DNA from: JBBILO01 sp037444855
GTDB taxonomy: Bacteria; Patescibacteriota; Microgenomatia; UBA1406; GWC2-37-13
DNA: 64,000 nucleotides
NCBI GenBank assembly: GCA_037444855.1
Contig: JBBILO010000004.1
Span: forward strand, 1 to 64,000
Direction of reading: 5' to 3'
Part shown: piece by piece, positions 1-9,084 of the stretch
How the letters are laid out: every line of letters begins with the position of its first letter
Numbering within the stretch: position 1 is the first letter of the stretch
Translations under genes and position numbers: made by a program
The notes under the pieces: model-generated
The model's input: the letters and a program-made list of their open reading frames with translations, nothing else
What the model was told of the DNA's origin: nothing
The model's database searches: none

Positions 1-1390
1 AATTGAAAAAAATTTAGTCATTATCCCAGCGATCAATAAAATCGACTTGCCTTCGGCGATGATCGAGAAGACAAAAAGACAGTTGATAAATTTTCTTGGG
101 ATTTCTGAATCAGAGATCTTACTAATTTCTGCAAAAACAGGTTTGGGGGTTGAGAGTTTGATGAGTGAAATAATTAAAAAAATTCCTCCTCCTCGTTTAA
201 TTAATGAGGAAAAAAAAACTCTGGCTTTAATTTTTGATTCATATTATGATCAACATCGAGGTGTTGTTGCCTTTGTTCGAATTTTTCAAGGGAAATTGCA
301 AAAAGGCGATCGAGTTAAATTGTATCATTCTCAAACTGAATTTATTGTCGACGAGACAGGTTATTTCTTATCTGATCTTACACCAACAGACGCTTTAAAA
401 GTCGGGGAGATTGGTTACGTGATAACTAAATTAAAAGATATTCAGCAGGTTAGAGTTGGTGACACGATTCACAATGTTCAGGATATAGGATCGGGATTAG
501 CTGGTTACAAAAAAGTAAAACCTATGGTTTTCGCTTCCCTTTTTCCTGTTGATCCTAATGAATATTTAAATTTAAAAAAAGCGCTTTCCCGATTAGCTCT
601 TAATGATGCTTCGCTCAGCTACTCCCCTATTTATAGTCAAGCTTTAGGAGCCGGATTTCGGGTCGGATTTTTAGGGCTTCTTCATGCTGAAATAGTTCAA
701 GAGAGATTAGAGAGGGAGTTTGATTTAAATCTTGTTTTAACGACACCTCAAGTCGAATTTAAAGTTGAAAATAATAAGGTATACGAACCAATAGTAAAAA
801 TCACGATTATCACACCAAAAGACTATTTGTCAGCGATAATGAATTTAGTGCTTCAGTATCGGTCAAAATTTATTAATATGAATAATTTTAGTTCGTCTGA
901 GGAGTTAATTTTAACTTATGAAATGCCAATGAGTGAGTTGTTTTCAGATTTTTTTGATAATTTAAAATCGGTTTCGTCGGGTTATGCCAGTTTAGATTGG
1001 GAATTTTTAAATTATCAAGAAGTAGATGCGGGAAAATTGGAAATTTTGATTAACGGAAATTCAGTGGAAGAGTTTTCGATGATGATTATTAGAGAAAAAG
1101 CCTATTTTGAGGCTCAAAAATTATTAGCTAGATTAAGAGAGTTAATCCCCCGTCAGCAATTTGAAGTTCGTCTCCAGGCAAAGTTTATGGGTAAAATCAT
1201 CGCTTCAGAAAGAATTCCTCCTTTTAGGAAAAATGTTTTAATAAAAAGCGGTAAGGTTTTGGGCACCGGTGATATTGGTAGAAAAAGAAAATTGATTGAG
1301 CGGCAAAAAGAAGGTAAAAAAAGATTGAAAATGATTGGTCATGTTGAGGTGCCAAAAGAAGCCTTTATAAAAATTTTTAATAAAAATTAA
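1..1390 (+). CDS. lepA: Elongation factor 4 (LepA), 5' truncated by window edge
   Basis: Ribosome-bound translational GTPase (EF-4/LepA). The frame is open from base 2, so the true start and the P-loop/G2/G3 motifs lie upstream of the window. The first visible landmark is the G4 motif NKID at bases 35-46, followed by the G5 motif SAKTGLGV. After that come the beta-barrel domain II, EF-G-like domains III and V, and the LepA-specific C-terminal region with RQKEGKKRLKMIG near the end. About 460 residues are visible of the roughly 600 usual for the family. The ATG at base 58 and the TTG at 47 are internal codons, not starts. It stands alone; a long AT-rich spacer follows. Confidence 0.96.
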   Translation, partial: IEKNLVIIPAINKIDLPSAMIEKTKRQLINFLGISESEILLISAKTGLGVESLMSEIIKKIPPPRLINEEKKTLALIFDSYYDQHRGVVAFVRIFQGKLQKGDRVKLYHSQTEFIVDETGYFLSDLTPTDALKVGEIGYVITKLKDIQQVRVGDTIHNVQDIGSGLAGYKKVKPMVFASLFPVDPNEYLNLKKALSRLALNDASLSYSPIYSQALGAGFRVGFLGLLHAEIVQERLEREFDLNLVLTTPQVEFKVENNKVYEPIVKITIITPKDYLSAIMNLVLQYRSKFINMNNFSSSEELILTYEMPMSELFSDFFDNLKSVSSGYASLDWEFLNYQEVDAGKLEILINGNSVEEFSMMIIREKAYFEAQKLLARLRELIPRQQFEVRLQAKFMGKIIASERIPPFRKNVLIKSGKVLGTGDIGRKRKLIERQKEGKKRLKMIGHVEVPKEAFIKIFNKN

Positions 1391-1854
1391 CATAATTTAA
1401 GATTAAGACCATCAATTGAAGTTTGCCCCTGAGTTGATGAAGTAATGGACATTAGTTTTTTATTCAAAGATTCATTGCCTCTAGAAATCAAGAATTTTAA
1501 GTTCCACCGTTTTAGTTCTGCCCTCCATACCGATTGATTAACGTTAGGCATCCCGAAGAGGATCATCATAGTCAAAATCCTAAATAGATTTCCTTTAGAA
1601 TAACTAACAGCAAATAATAAATAGCCTCAAATTTGATGCATTTTAGCAACGGTCGTGATCAAAATGTTTCATGAAAATCTACCCATGAAATGGAGAATTC
1701 AGTTAAAATTGAAAATTAAAAATTAGAATCTTCATTATTATAAGTGATTTAAAATTTATTATTGGTTATTAAAAATTATTCTACTTTGTAATTTGTTATT
1801 TGTTATTTAGACTTTGTAATTTGTGATCTCTTTGGGATTAGGCTAATTAGAAAT
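1391..1854. other. AT-rich intergenic region without a convincing gene
   Basis: This 464-bp gap between lepA and the convergent miaA holds no recognisable RNA gene. Its right half is low-complexity sequence rich in AATTAAAAATT and TTTGTAATTTGT units (about 1695-1835), the same flavour as the spacers near 12.1 kb and 46.7 kb. A 62-codon minus-strand ORF (1387-1575) is open here, but it has no ribosome binding site and no recognisable domain and overlaps the end of lepA. I do not call it a gene. I see no clear terminator for either flanking gene. Confidence 0.6.
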
Positions 1855-2754
1855 TTATATTTCTTTCCACTTAATATGCGGATCTTTTTTCATAAAGGTT
1901 AACTGTCTTTTAGCATATTGGATTTCTTTTGTTACCCATTGCTCAATCGCTTCCTCGCGTGATATTTTTCCTTTTAAATAAGCGATAATCTGCTGATAAC
2001 CAATGGTTTTTAAGCCAAAATTATTTTCATGATAACCGAGCTTTAACAAATCTTTCACTTCCTCGATTGCTCCTTGCTCAGTTCTTTTTCTTACTCGATT
2101 TTTAATTGTCTTAATTAATTTTTCTTTACTGGAAAATTTTAAACCAATAAATTGGTCGATTTCATTTTTTAGATTTCTTGGTGGTGAATTTATTTTACCC
2201 CCTTTTTTATTAAAAACTTCAATTTTTCTAATTAACCGTCGTGGATTCTGCCAATCTGAGGAGTTAATTTCGTTTCTGACATTCGGATTGATTTTTAACA
2301 ACTCTTTTTGTAATTGACCTAGGGTTAATTTTTCTAATTTTTTTCTTAATGACCAATTGGGATTAACTCGGTAGTCGAATCCGCAAAGAAAGTGTTTTAA
2401 ATAAAAATAAGTACCACCGACGAGAATAGGTGTTTTGTTTTGCTTTTTAATCTCATTGACCACCAAATCAGCGAGTTGTGTAAAATAATAAGAAGAAAAA
2501 TATTGATTAGGTTGGATGACGTCATAAAGCCAGATTTTGATTGAATCAAAAATATAGAAACCGATTTGAAAATGATTGATTGTTTTCCATAAAAAAAATT
2601 TTTGGTTTTTTTTTAGTTCTTTGCCGGTGATGATATTTAGTTTTTGGTATATCTGTCTTGAATCAGCATTAATAATTTCGCCATTGTATTCTTTAGCCAG
2701 CTTTAATCCAAGATCAGTTTTTCCTGTAGCTGTTTGACCGGTAATGATGATCAT
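1855..2754 (-). CDS. miaA: tRNA dimethylallyltransferase MiaA
   Basis: Transfers a dimethylallyl group to N6 of A37 in tRNAs reading UNN codons. The N-terminal P-loop is GQTATGKT (residues 5-12), followed by the substrate motif DSRQIYQ (about 31-37) and, near residue 113, GGTYFYLK, the usual GGTGLY element. The basic C-terminal part contains RRLIRKIEV and the family-typical QQIIAYLKG and YAKRQLTFMKK. Its 299 residues are normal for the family. The start ATG overlaps the folD stop by 4 bp (ATGA), so the two are probably translationally coupled. Confidence 0.96.
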   Translation of the reverse strand: MIIITGQTATGKTDLGLKLAKEYNGEIINADSRQIYQKLNIITGKELKKNQKFFLWKTINHFQIGFYIFDSIKIWLYDVIQPNQYFSSYYFTQLADLVVNEIKKQNKTPILVGGTYFYLKHFLCGFDYRVNPNWSLRKKLEKLTLGQLQKELLKINPNVRNEINSSDWQNPRRLIRKIEVFNKKGGKINSPPRNLKNEIDQFIGLKFSSKEKLIKTIKNRVRKRTEQGAIEEVKDLLKLGYHENNFGLKTIGYQQIIAYLKGKISREEAIEQWVTKEIQYAKRQLTFMKKDPHIKWKEI

Positions 2755-3629
2755 ATCCTTTGGCTATTATTCTTTTGGATTTTTGGCACTTTAATTAGAT
2801 TGTAATAAAGATAACCAACATCGATTGGGCCAATGCCGCCAGGAGTTGGTGTATAAAAAGAGGCAATTTTTTTAATCTCGCTTTCGTCATAATCTCCCTT
2901 TAATGATTTTTTTTCTTTTCTTAGGCCTACATTAATCAAAATTACTCCTTTTTTTAGCATCGATGGGAAAATGACTTTTTTTCCAACAGCACTGATAATA
3001 ATATCGGCTTCTTTGAGATATTGTTCAGGATTGACGGTTTTTGAATTAATGGCAATAAAGGAAATTTTAAAATAATTAAAAACTTTTCTGATGGGCCGAC
3101 CACCTGTTTTTCCTTGACCAACAAGAACAAATTTTTTTTCTTTCAGAAATTTTTTAAATAATGAATGATCTTTTTTTTCATCAATTAAAATTCTTGTGAT
3201 ATTAGTTGTTTGAAGATAAATACTTTTTAAGATTGTTAGAGCAGCTAAACCAACTGGGGGTAAAAAAGGACTTTTAGGATGATAACCCTCGATTTCTTTA
3301 TTTTGAGGGATAAAATCATAAAGAGAAAAGGTATCCAATTTCGGTGGTAGTGGTTGTTGAATTACTACTCCATGAATTTTTGGATTATGACCAATTTCTT
3401 GGATTTTTGTTAAGAACGTTTGAAAGCTAGGCTCAGTTTTAAAATGGTAGAATTGAAAATCAATACCAATTTTTCTCGCTACTTGTTGTTTGATTTTAAT
3501 AAAGGAAAGTTGATCGCTGGCTTGACCAACTAAGATTACTGCCAACGAAATTTTTTCTTTTATTTTTTTTCTTTCTTTTTTCAAAAAGGAGTAAAAGGAA
3601 GTAGCGATTTTTTTACCATCAATCTTCAT
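2751..3629 (-). CDS. folD: Bifunctional methylenetetrahydrofolate dehydrogenase/cyclohydrolase FolD (divergent)
   Basis: One-carbon folate enzyme (5,10-methylene-THF to 10-formyl-THF). The fold is recognisable from the catalytic-lysine helix SFIKIKQQVARKIGI (about residues 39-53), IQQPLPP (substrate loop) and the C-terminal TPTPGGIGP. Several signature positions differ from the textbook enzyme. The Tyr of the YxxxK pair is Phe, KDVDGFHP reads KEIEGYHP, and the cofactor loop GRSxxVGxP reads GQGKTGGRP. The length of 292 residues is normal. It is expressed with miaA (4-bp overlap) from its own promoter just upstream. Family assignment is sure; full dehydrogenase activity is less so. Confidence 0.9.
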   Translation of the reverse strand: MKIDGKKIATSFYSFLKKERKKIKEKISLAVILVGQASDQLSFIKIKQQVARKIGIDFQFYHFKTEPSFQTFLTKIQEIGHNPKIHGVVIQQPLPPKLDTFSLYDFIPQNKEIEGYHPKSPFLPPVGLAALTILKSIYLQTTNITRILIDEKKDHSLFKKFLKEKKFVLVGQGKTGGRPIRKVFNYFKISFIAINSKTVNPEQYLKEADIIISAVGKKVIFPSMLKKGVILINVGLRKEKKSLKGDYDESEIKKIASFYTPTPGGIGPIDVGYLYYNLIKVPKIQKNNSQRI

Positions 3630-3638
3630 TATACTCTA

Positions 3639-3647
3639 ATTATACCA
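3639..3647 (-). promoter_or_regulatory. Extended -10 promoter for folD-miaA
   Basis: The minus strand reads TGGTATAAT (extended -10) 9 nt before the folD ATG, which would give a leader of only 2-3 nt. No -35 resemblance is seen at 17 bp and there is no Shine-Dalgarno sequence. Confidence 0.5.
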
Positions 3648-3651
3648 TACT

Positions 3652-6120
3652 CTAGACAAAAGTGGCTGAGGCGACCGTGTCGTCTTTTTTTGATAATCTC
3701 ATAAGAATAACTCCTTTGGCAGTCCTCGAGCGAAGAGGTATTGAACTAACCGGAATTTTGACCACTTGACCGAGTTTTGAAGTAATAACTAACTCAGTTT
3801 TTTCATCTTCAATAATTTCTGCAAAGGCAATTTTTCCAAGTTTTTCATCAATTGATGCAATTTTTACCCCTTTGCCGCCTCGATGTTGTCCGCGAAAAAG
3901 CGAAAGCGGTGTTTTTTTGCCGATACCATGTTCACCAATAACCAAAATATTTTTTTCCATTTTTTCCTGCGGAAAACCGTCTGAAGAACAAACACAATCT
4001 CCTTCTTCAAGCTCAATTCCCTTGACTCCTATTGAAGACCGACCAGTTGGTCGAATTTCTTCTTCTTTAAAAATAATCGCTTTCCCATGGGTGCTGACTA
4101 AAATGACGTTATTTTTGCCATTGGTGATTAAAGCTTTTATTAATTCATCCCCTTTTTCTAATTTGATTGCGATAATTCCATTACTTCTGATATTAGCGAA
4201 CTCTTCAAATAAAGTTTTTTTAACTATTCCTGCCTTGGTTACCATTAAAATGAAAAGATTTTTAACCTCTCCAATCTCTTTACCCGAATAACTAAGGAGC
4301 GAAGTGATTTTTTCATGCGCCCTAAGATTAAGATAATTAACTAAAGCTTTTCCTTTTGTTTGCCGTGTTCCTTGAGGTATTTCCCAGACACGGGTTTTAA
4401 AAACCCTTCCCTGATTGGTAAAAAATAAAAGATAATCATGACTCATTGCGCTTAAAATTGTCTGAACATTGTCGCTTTCTTTTCTCTCTAACCCGGTGAC
4501 TCCTTTTCCACCTCGATTTTGGACCCTAAATGTTCCTTTAGGTATTTGCTTAATATAGCCTTCCTTGGTTAAGACAACGATTGTCTCTTTATTTTCATAA
4601 AGCTGCTCCTCGGTAATCTCGCCGAGTTCTGATTTAATAATCTCAGTCCTTCTTTCATCGCCATATTTTTCTTTTAAATATAAAAGCTCATCTCTAATAA
4701 CCTTTAGGATTTTACTAATATTGGCTAATAAAGAATTAAGATGGTTAATTAATTCTTCTAACATCTTTAACTCATCTTCAATTTTATTTCGTTCAAGAGC
4801 AGTTAGTCTTTTCAAAGGCATATCGAGAATTGCTTGCGCCTGAATCAAAGAAAGTTCAAAACGTTTCATTAATTTTGTTTTTGCTTCTTCTTCATTAGCT
4901 GATTTTTTAATGATTTCAACCACTTCATCGATATGGGAAAGAGCGATAAGATAGCCTTCAAGAATATGGGCGCGAGCTTTGGCTTGTTTTAATTCAAATT
5001 CTGATCTTTTAGTGATAATATCAACACGGTGATGAAGATAATTTTCTAAAATACTTTTTAAAGAAAGTGTCTGAGGAATATTATCAACTAAAGCGACCAT
5101 ATTAACGGGAAAGGAAGTTTGTAGTTCTGTATATTTGAAAAGATTGTTAAGAATTTTTTTAAAACTAGTGTCTCTTTTTAGCTCAATAACGACACGAATC
5201 CCATTGCGATCAGATTCATCTCTCAGATCAGAAATGCCAACAATTTTTTTTTCTTCTACCAAATAGGCAATTTTTTCTAAGAGTTTAGCTTTATTAACCT
5301 GGTAAGGGAGTTCGGTAATCACAATGGCATTTTTGCCTTTACCTAGATCTTCATAATCGGTTTTCGCTCGAACTAAAATTGATCCCCTACCGGTAGCATA
5401 AGAGGTTTTAATATCGGAAAGTCCATAAATAATTCCTCCTGTTGGAAAATCAGGACCTTTGACAAAATTCATTAGATCATCAAGAACAACGTCAAAATTA
5501 ATTTTTGGTTTTTGACCATCTTTTTCTATTTGGGCATGATCAATCATGTAGACTAGGGCATCCACGATTTCTTTTAAATTATGGGGAGGTATTTTTGTCG
5601 CCATCCCAACGGCAATTCCCTCGGCGCCCATTAAAAGAAGATTAGGGAGCTTGGCAGGTAAAAAAAGTGGTTCTTGAGTTGAGTTGTCAAAATTATTAAC
5701 AAAAGGAACTGTCTCTTTATCAATATCAACCAATAACTCTTCCGCAATTTTTGTTAGTTTAACTTCAGTATAACGCATGGCCGCCGGTGGATCGCCATCA
5801 ACCGAGCCGAAATTTCCTTGCCCATTAATCAAAGGATAACGCATAGAAAAGGTTTGAGCCATTCTTACCAGCGCTTCATAAACCGGGGCATCACCGTGAG
5901 GATGATACTTTCCTAAAACTTCACCGACTACTTTAGCGCTTTTAGCGAATTTTGCTTGAGAAGTTAACCCCATTTTGTACATGGCGTATAAAATGCGACG
6001 ATGCACCGGTTTTAGACCATCACGAACATCAGGAAGGGCACGTGAAACAATGACACTCATGGCGTAATCAAGATACGCTCGTTTCATTTCATTGGTGATC
6101 TCGATTGATTGGGTGGCCAT
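3652..6120 (-). CDS. gyrA: DNA gyrase subunit A
   Basis: Catalytic strand-passing subunit of type IIA topoisomerase; it works with GyrB, encoded 0.6 kb upstream. The N-terminus EMKRAYLDYAMSVIVSRALP and the QRDGLKPVHRR-like segment are classical. The active-site Tyr is in AAMRYTEVKL (about residue 120). The C-terminal beta-pinwheel carries a GyrA box reading QNRGGKG instead of QRRGGKG (about residue 537), and a second blade has QHRGGKG. The presence of the box favours gyrase over topo IV. Its 822 residues are normal. It lies in the gyrB-ppa-gyrA order on one strand, with no Shine-Dalgarno sequence before the ATG. Confidence 0.97.
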   Translation of the reverse strand: MATQSIEITNEMKRAYLDYAMSVIVSRALPDVRDGLKPVHRRILYAMYKMGLTSQAKFAKSAKVVGEVLGKYHPHGDAPVYEALVRMAQTFSMRYPLINGQGNFGSVDGDPPAAMRYTEVKLTKIAEELLVDIDKETVPFVNNFDNSTQEPLFLPAKLPNLLLMGAEGIAVGMATKIPPHNLKEIVDALVYMIDHAQIEKDGQKPKINFDVVLDDLMNFVKGPDFPTGGIIYGLSDIKTSYATGRGSILVRAKTDYEDLGKGKNAIVITELPYQVNKAKLLEKIAYLVEEKKIVGISDLRDESDRNGIRVVIELKRDTSFKKILNNLFKYTELQTSFPVNMVALVDNIPQTLSLKSILENYLHHRVDIITKRSEFELKQAKARAHILEGYLIALSHIDEVVEIIKKSANEEEAKTKLMKRFELSLIQAQAILDMPLKRLTALERNKIEDELKMLEELINHLNSLLANISKILKVIRDELLYLKEKYGDERRTEIIKSELGEITEEQLYENKETIVVLTKEGYIKQIPKGTFRVQNRGGKGVTGLERKESDNVQTILSAMSHDYLLFFTNQGRVFKTRVWEIPQGTRQTKGKALVNYLNLRAHEKITSLLSYSGKEIGEVKNLFILMVTKAGIVKKTLFEEFANIRSNGIIAIKLEKGDELIKALITNGKNNVILVSTHGKAIIFKEEEIRPTGRSSIGVKGIELEEGDCVCSSDGFPQEKMEKNILVIGEHGIGKKTPLSLFRGQHRGGKGVKIASIDEKLGKIAFAEIIEDEKTELVITSKLGQVVKIPVSSIPLRSRTAKGVILMRLSKKDDTVASATFV

Positions 6121-6139
6121 AGTAAAAATTTGTTAGACT

Positions 6140-6160
6140 AATAAGTCAAAAAGACTTATT
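6140..6160 (-). promoter_or_regulatory. Stem-loop overlapping the ppa stop codon
   Basis: Perfect 8-bp inverted repeat AATAAGTC/GACTTATT with a 5-nt loop. On the transcript the ppa UAA sits inside the stem. No U-run follows, so it is not a classical terminator. It may be a processing or mRNA-protection structure between ppa and gyrA. Confidence 0.5.
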
Positions 6161-6662
6161 TCAGGGCTTTTTTGATTGTCTTGTAAGCCTCCTCTTTGCC
6201 TAAAAAGTTTCTCGTCTTGACCCATTTATTAGGTTCAAGTTCTTTATAATGGTCAAAAAAGTGTTTAATTTTTGCTTTAATATTTTCGTCTAAATCATCA
6301 ATACCTTCAATCTTTGCCATAAAGGGGTCAACTTTTTTTGTTGGGACAGCAATAATTTTTGTATCTATCCCTTCTTCATCTTCCATTTCTAACATACCAA
6401 TCGGCCTTGAGGGCAAAATTATTCCAGGATGAACTGAAAAAGAAGAAATTACCAGAACATCAACCGGATCGCCATCTTCCGACTGCGATTGAGGAATGAA
6501 TCCGTAATTAAATGGATAAAACATCGCTGTATAACTAAAACGATCAACAATGATCACACCGCTTTCCTTATCTAATTCATATTTAATCGATGATCCTTGT
6601 GGGATCTCGATAAAAACATTAATTTCGTCAGGCGGATTTTTTCCAGGACTGAGATTTTTCAT
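6156..6662 (-). CDS. ppa: Inorganic pyrophosphatase (family I)
   Basis: Hydrolyses pyrophosphate to two phosphates and so pulls biosynthetic reactions forward; cytoplasmic and Mg-dependent. Seen in order: FIEIPQGSSIKYELDKESG (substrate-binding strand), YPFNYGFIPQ, the metal-binding signature EDGDPVDVLVIS (Asp triad), and a C-terminal IKHFFDHYKELEPNKWVK helix. The length of 168 residues is typical of bacterial hexameric enzymes. It sits between gyrB and gyrA, with stem-loops overlapping the stop codons of gyrB and of ppa itself, so it is probably part of the same transcript. Confidence 0.96.
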   Translation of the reverse strand: MKNLSPGKNPPDEINVFIEIPQGSSIKYELDKESGVIIVDRFSYTAMFYPFNYGFIPQSQSEDGDPVDVLVISSFSVHPGIILPSRPIGMLEMEDEEGIDTKIIAVPTKKVDPFMAKIEGIDDLDENIKAKIKHFFDHYKELEPNKWVKTRNFLGKEEAYKTIKKALK

Positions 6663-6695
6663 AAATTTATATAATTTATAACATTGATAACAATT

Positions 6696-6716
6696 ATAAC
6701 GGTTGTCAACCGTTAT
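6696..6716. repeat. Perfect 10-bp inverted repeat at the gyrB stop
   Basis: ATAACGGTTG, one central base, then CAACCGTTAT. It covers the gyrB UAA (6713-6715). As RNA it would be a 9-bp stem with a 3-nt loop. The minus strand contains TTGACA within it, but no -10 box stands at a correct distance. Candidate operator or intercistronic hairpin. Confidence 0.6.
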
Positions 6717-8650
6717 AAATCTAAATTAGCCATCTTGGCGTGACTAACGATAAATTTTTTTCTTGGCAAAACCTCATCTCCCATCAGCATCGAAAAAACC
6801 ATATCGGCTTCTTCCGCGTCAGCAATGGTTACTTGTTTTAAAATCCGATTTTTTGGATTCATCGTTGTTTCCCAAAGTTGTTCTGGATTCATTTCGCCCA
6901 AACCTTTATAGCGTTGAATATTGATTTTTAGTTGATTGTTGGTCGAAGCAGTCATTTTACTAACAATCTCGTTTTTTTGTTCTTCAGAATAAGCATAAAG
7001 GGTTTGCTTACCGCTTTGAATCTTATATAATGGCGGTTGGGCAATATAGAGATGACCCTTTTGGATTATATCAGGTAAATGGCGGAAGAAAAAAGTTAAC
7101 ACTAAAGTTCGAATATGCTCTCCATCAACATCGGCATCGGTCATGATAATAATTTTATGATAACGAAGTTTTTGATAATTGACACTCTCGCCGATTCCCA
7201 TCCCTAAAGCAACGACTAAGTCTTTTAGCTCTTTAAAAGCAAGGACTTTGTCCAAATATGCTTTTTCAGTATTGAGAATTTTCCCTCGCAAGGGAAAGAT
7301 CGCTTGAAATTTTCGATCTCTCCCTTGCTTCGCTGATCCACCAGCGGAATCACCCTCAACAATAAAAATTTCAGAAAGGGATGGATCTTTTTCTTGACAA
7401 TCGGCCAATTTGCCTGGTAAAGAAACTCCTTCTAAAGCTCCTTTTCGCAACACAGCTTCTTTGGCTGCTCTGGCTGCCAGTCTTGCTTTTTGCGCTAAAT
7501 AGACTTTTTCAAGAATTGCTTTGGCGACCTTAGGATTTTCTTCAAAATACGTGGTTAACTGTTCAAAGACCACGGTTTGAACCAGTGGTTGGATTTCTGA
7601 GTTCCCAAGTTTAGTTTTTGTTTGCCCTTCAAATTGAAGATTGGTTGATGGCATTTTTACATAAACTATGGCGGTTAATCCTTCTTTGACATCTTCACCC
7701 GTAAAAGATTCCCCTTGTTTCCCGTTAAAATAATTTTTGGCATAGTTGTTAATCACTTTTGTCAAAGCGGAACGAAAACCGGCTAAATGAGTTCCTCCTT
7801 CAACAGTATTAATGACATTTACAAATGAATAAACTGTTTCGTTAACACTGTCGTTGTATTGAATAGTTACCTCAATCTCCTTATCATCAACGCTTTTTTT
7901 AATCAAAATTGGTGGATGAAGGATTTTTTTCCGTCGATTAAGATCGTGAAGCAAAGAGACAATCCCGCCGTCAAAGTAAAAACCATACTTCTCTGAGGTT
8001 TTTTTATTGAAAATCGTAAAAAAAACATTATTTATAAGATAAGCTCGTTCTTTAACTTGTTTTTTTAACTGTTGAAAATTGATCTCTATGGTTTCTTTGA
8101 AAATTTGTTTGTCTGGCAGAAAAGAAATGGCCGTTCCTGTTTCAAAATTTAATCCTAAGATCGATTGATAGTGCTCTTTAACTGGCGATGTTGGCTGCCC
8201 CATTCGATATTCTTGACGATAAATTTTGCCATTCCTTTTTACTTCAACAATTAGGTGTTCAGAAAGAGCGTTGACCACAGAAGCGCCAACGCCATGAAGA
8301 CCCCCGGAGACTTTGTAAGCGCCACTTTGAAATTTACCACCGGCGTGGAGTTTTGTCATCACAATCTCCAATGCTGATTTTTTATATTGAGGAATTTCGT
8401 CAATTGGTATTCCTCGACCATCATCGATAACTGTCAAATAATTTTTTTGTTCGATTCTTATAATGATATTTTTACAGAAGCCAGCTAAAGCTTCGTCAAT
8501 CGAGTTGTCAATAATCTCATTTAAACAATGATTAATGCCAAGCTGGGAGGTTGTTCCAATATACATCGCCGGTCTTTTTCTCACCGGCTCTAATCCTTCT
8601 AAAACAACGATTGACTGAGCATTATATTCGTTATTCTTTATCTGGTTCAT
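6713..8650 (-). CDS. gyrB: DNA gyrase subunit B
   Basis: ATPase subunit of gyrase. The GHKL ATP-binding domain is seen as NEIIDNSIDEALAG (about residues 44-57) and DDGRGIPID, with GGLHGVGASVVNALS as the ATP lid. A GyrB S5-like transducer follows. The TOPRIM domain has EGDSAGGSAKQGRDR (about 430-445) and the metal-binding MTDADVDGEHIRT. The C-terminus RYKGLGEMNPEQLWETTMNP is family-typical. Its 645 residues match short bacterial GyrB. It begins only 9 bp after rplL, with no promoter visible between, so it is probably co-transcribed with the ribosomal stalk genes. Confidence 0.97.
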   Translation of the reverse strand: MNQIKNNEYNAQSIVVLEGLEPVRKRPAMYIGTTSQLGINHCLNEIIDNSIDEALAGFCKNIIIRIEQKNYLTVIDDGRGIPIDEIPQYKKSALEIVMTKLHAGGKFQSGAYKVSGGLHGVGASVVNALSEHLIVEVKRNGKIYRQEYRMGQPTSPVKEHYQSILGLNFETGTAISFLPDKQIFKETIEINFQQLKKQVKERAYLINNVFFTIFNKKTSEKYGFYFDGGIVSLLHDLNRRKKILHPPILIKKSVDDKEIEVTIQYNDSVNETVYSFVNVINTVEGGTHLAGFRSALTKVINNYAKNYFNGKQGESFTGEDVKEGLTAIVYVKMPSTNLQFEGQTKTKLGNSEIQPLVQTVVFEQLTTYFEENPKVAKAILEKVYLAQKARLAARAAKEAVLRKGALEGVSLPGKLADCQEKDPSLSEIFIVEGDSAGGSAKQGRDRKFQAIFPLRGKILNTEKAYLDKVLAFKELKDLVVALGMGIGESVNYQKLRYHKIIIMTDADVDGEHIRTLVLTFFFRHLPDIIQKGHLYIAQPPLYKIQSGKQTLYAYSEEQKNEIVSKMTASTNNQLKINIQRYKGLGEMNPEQLWETTMNPKNRILKQVTIADAEEADMVFSMLMGDEVLPRKKFIVSHAKMANLDL

Positions 8651-8659
8651 AATTTAAAT

Positions 8660-9061
8660 TTATTTTAATTCAACTGCTGCTCCTGCATCAGTTAATTTTT
8701 TCTTGATCTCCTCTGCTTTCTCTTTGGAAACATTCGTTAAAATTTCCTTAGGCGCTGACTCGACTAATTTTTTAGCATCCATTAATCCTAAATTCGGTAG
8801 AATTTCTCTGACAGCTTTAATTACCGATAATTTATTGGCACCGCTGTTGATTAAAACAACAGTAAAAGCGCTTTTTTCTTCCTTTTTTTCTTCTGAAGTA
8901 TTAGCTTGACTAGCTGCTTGTGGTGCGGCCATAGTCATCGGCACGACTCCAAATTTGTCTTCTAAATATTTTGCCAAATCAGCCAATTCTAAAATACTTA
9001 ATTTTTCAATTTCATGAGCAATTTTTTGTAGCTTTTCTGATAATTTATTTTCTTCAGCCAC
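8660..9061 (-). CDS. rplL: Ribosomal protein bL12 (L7/L12)
   Basis: Ribosomal stalk protein that recruits translational GTPases. It has an N-terminal dimerisation helix (ELADLAKYLEDKFGV), an Ala-rich hinge, and the conserved C-terminal domain (VIKAVREILPNLGLMDAKKL ... EEIKKKLTDAGAAVELK). A strong Shine-Dalgarno AAGGAGG ends 9 nt before GTG at 9061 and 6 nt before TTG at 9064. I choose GTG because the spacing is better and the product begins MAEEN, giving 133 residues. It lies 23 bp after rplJ in the canonical rplJ-rplL order and is followed directly by gyrB. Confidence 0.96.
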   Translation of the reverse strand: MAEENKLSEKLQKIAHEIEKLSILELADLAKYLEDKFGVVPMTMAAPQAASQANTSEEKKEEKSAFTVVLINSGANKLSVIKAVREILPNLGLMDAKKLVESAPKEILTNVSKEKAEEIKKKLTDAGAAVELK

Positions 9062-9084
9062 CAATACCCACCTCCTTTAAATTG

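Noticed and set aside
1387..1575. 62-codon minus-strand ORF after lepA
   Set aside because: No ribosome binding site, no -10 box at the usual distance, no recognisable domain, and it overlaps the lepA end. Left as spacer.
3872..4291. 139-codon plus-strand ORF inside gyrA
   Set aside because: Antisense shadow of a strongly conserved gene; the protein is low complexity and unlike any family.
6696..6716. Promoter or terminator at the gyrB stop
   Set aside because: It has TTGACA but no -10 at 16-18 bp, and no U-run follows the hairpin. Reported only as an inverted repeat.
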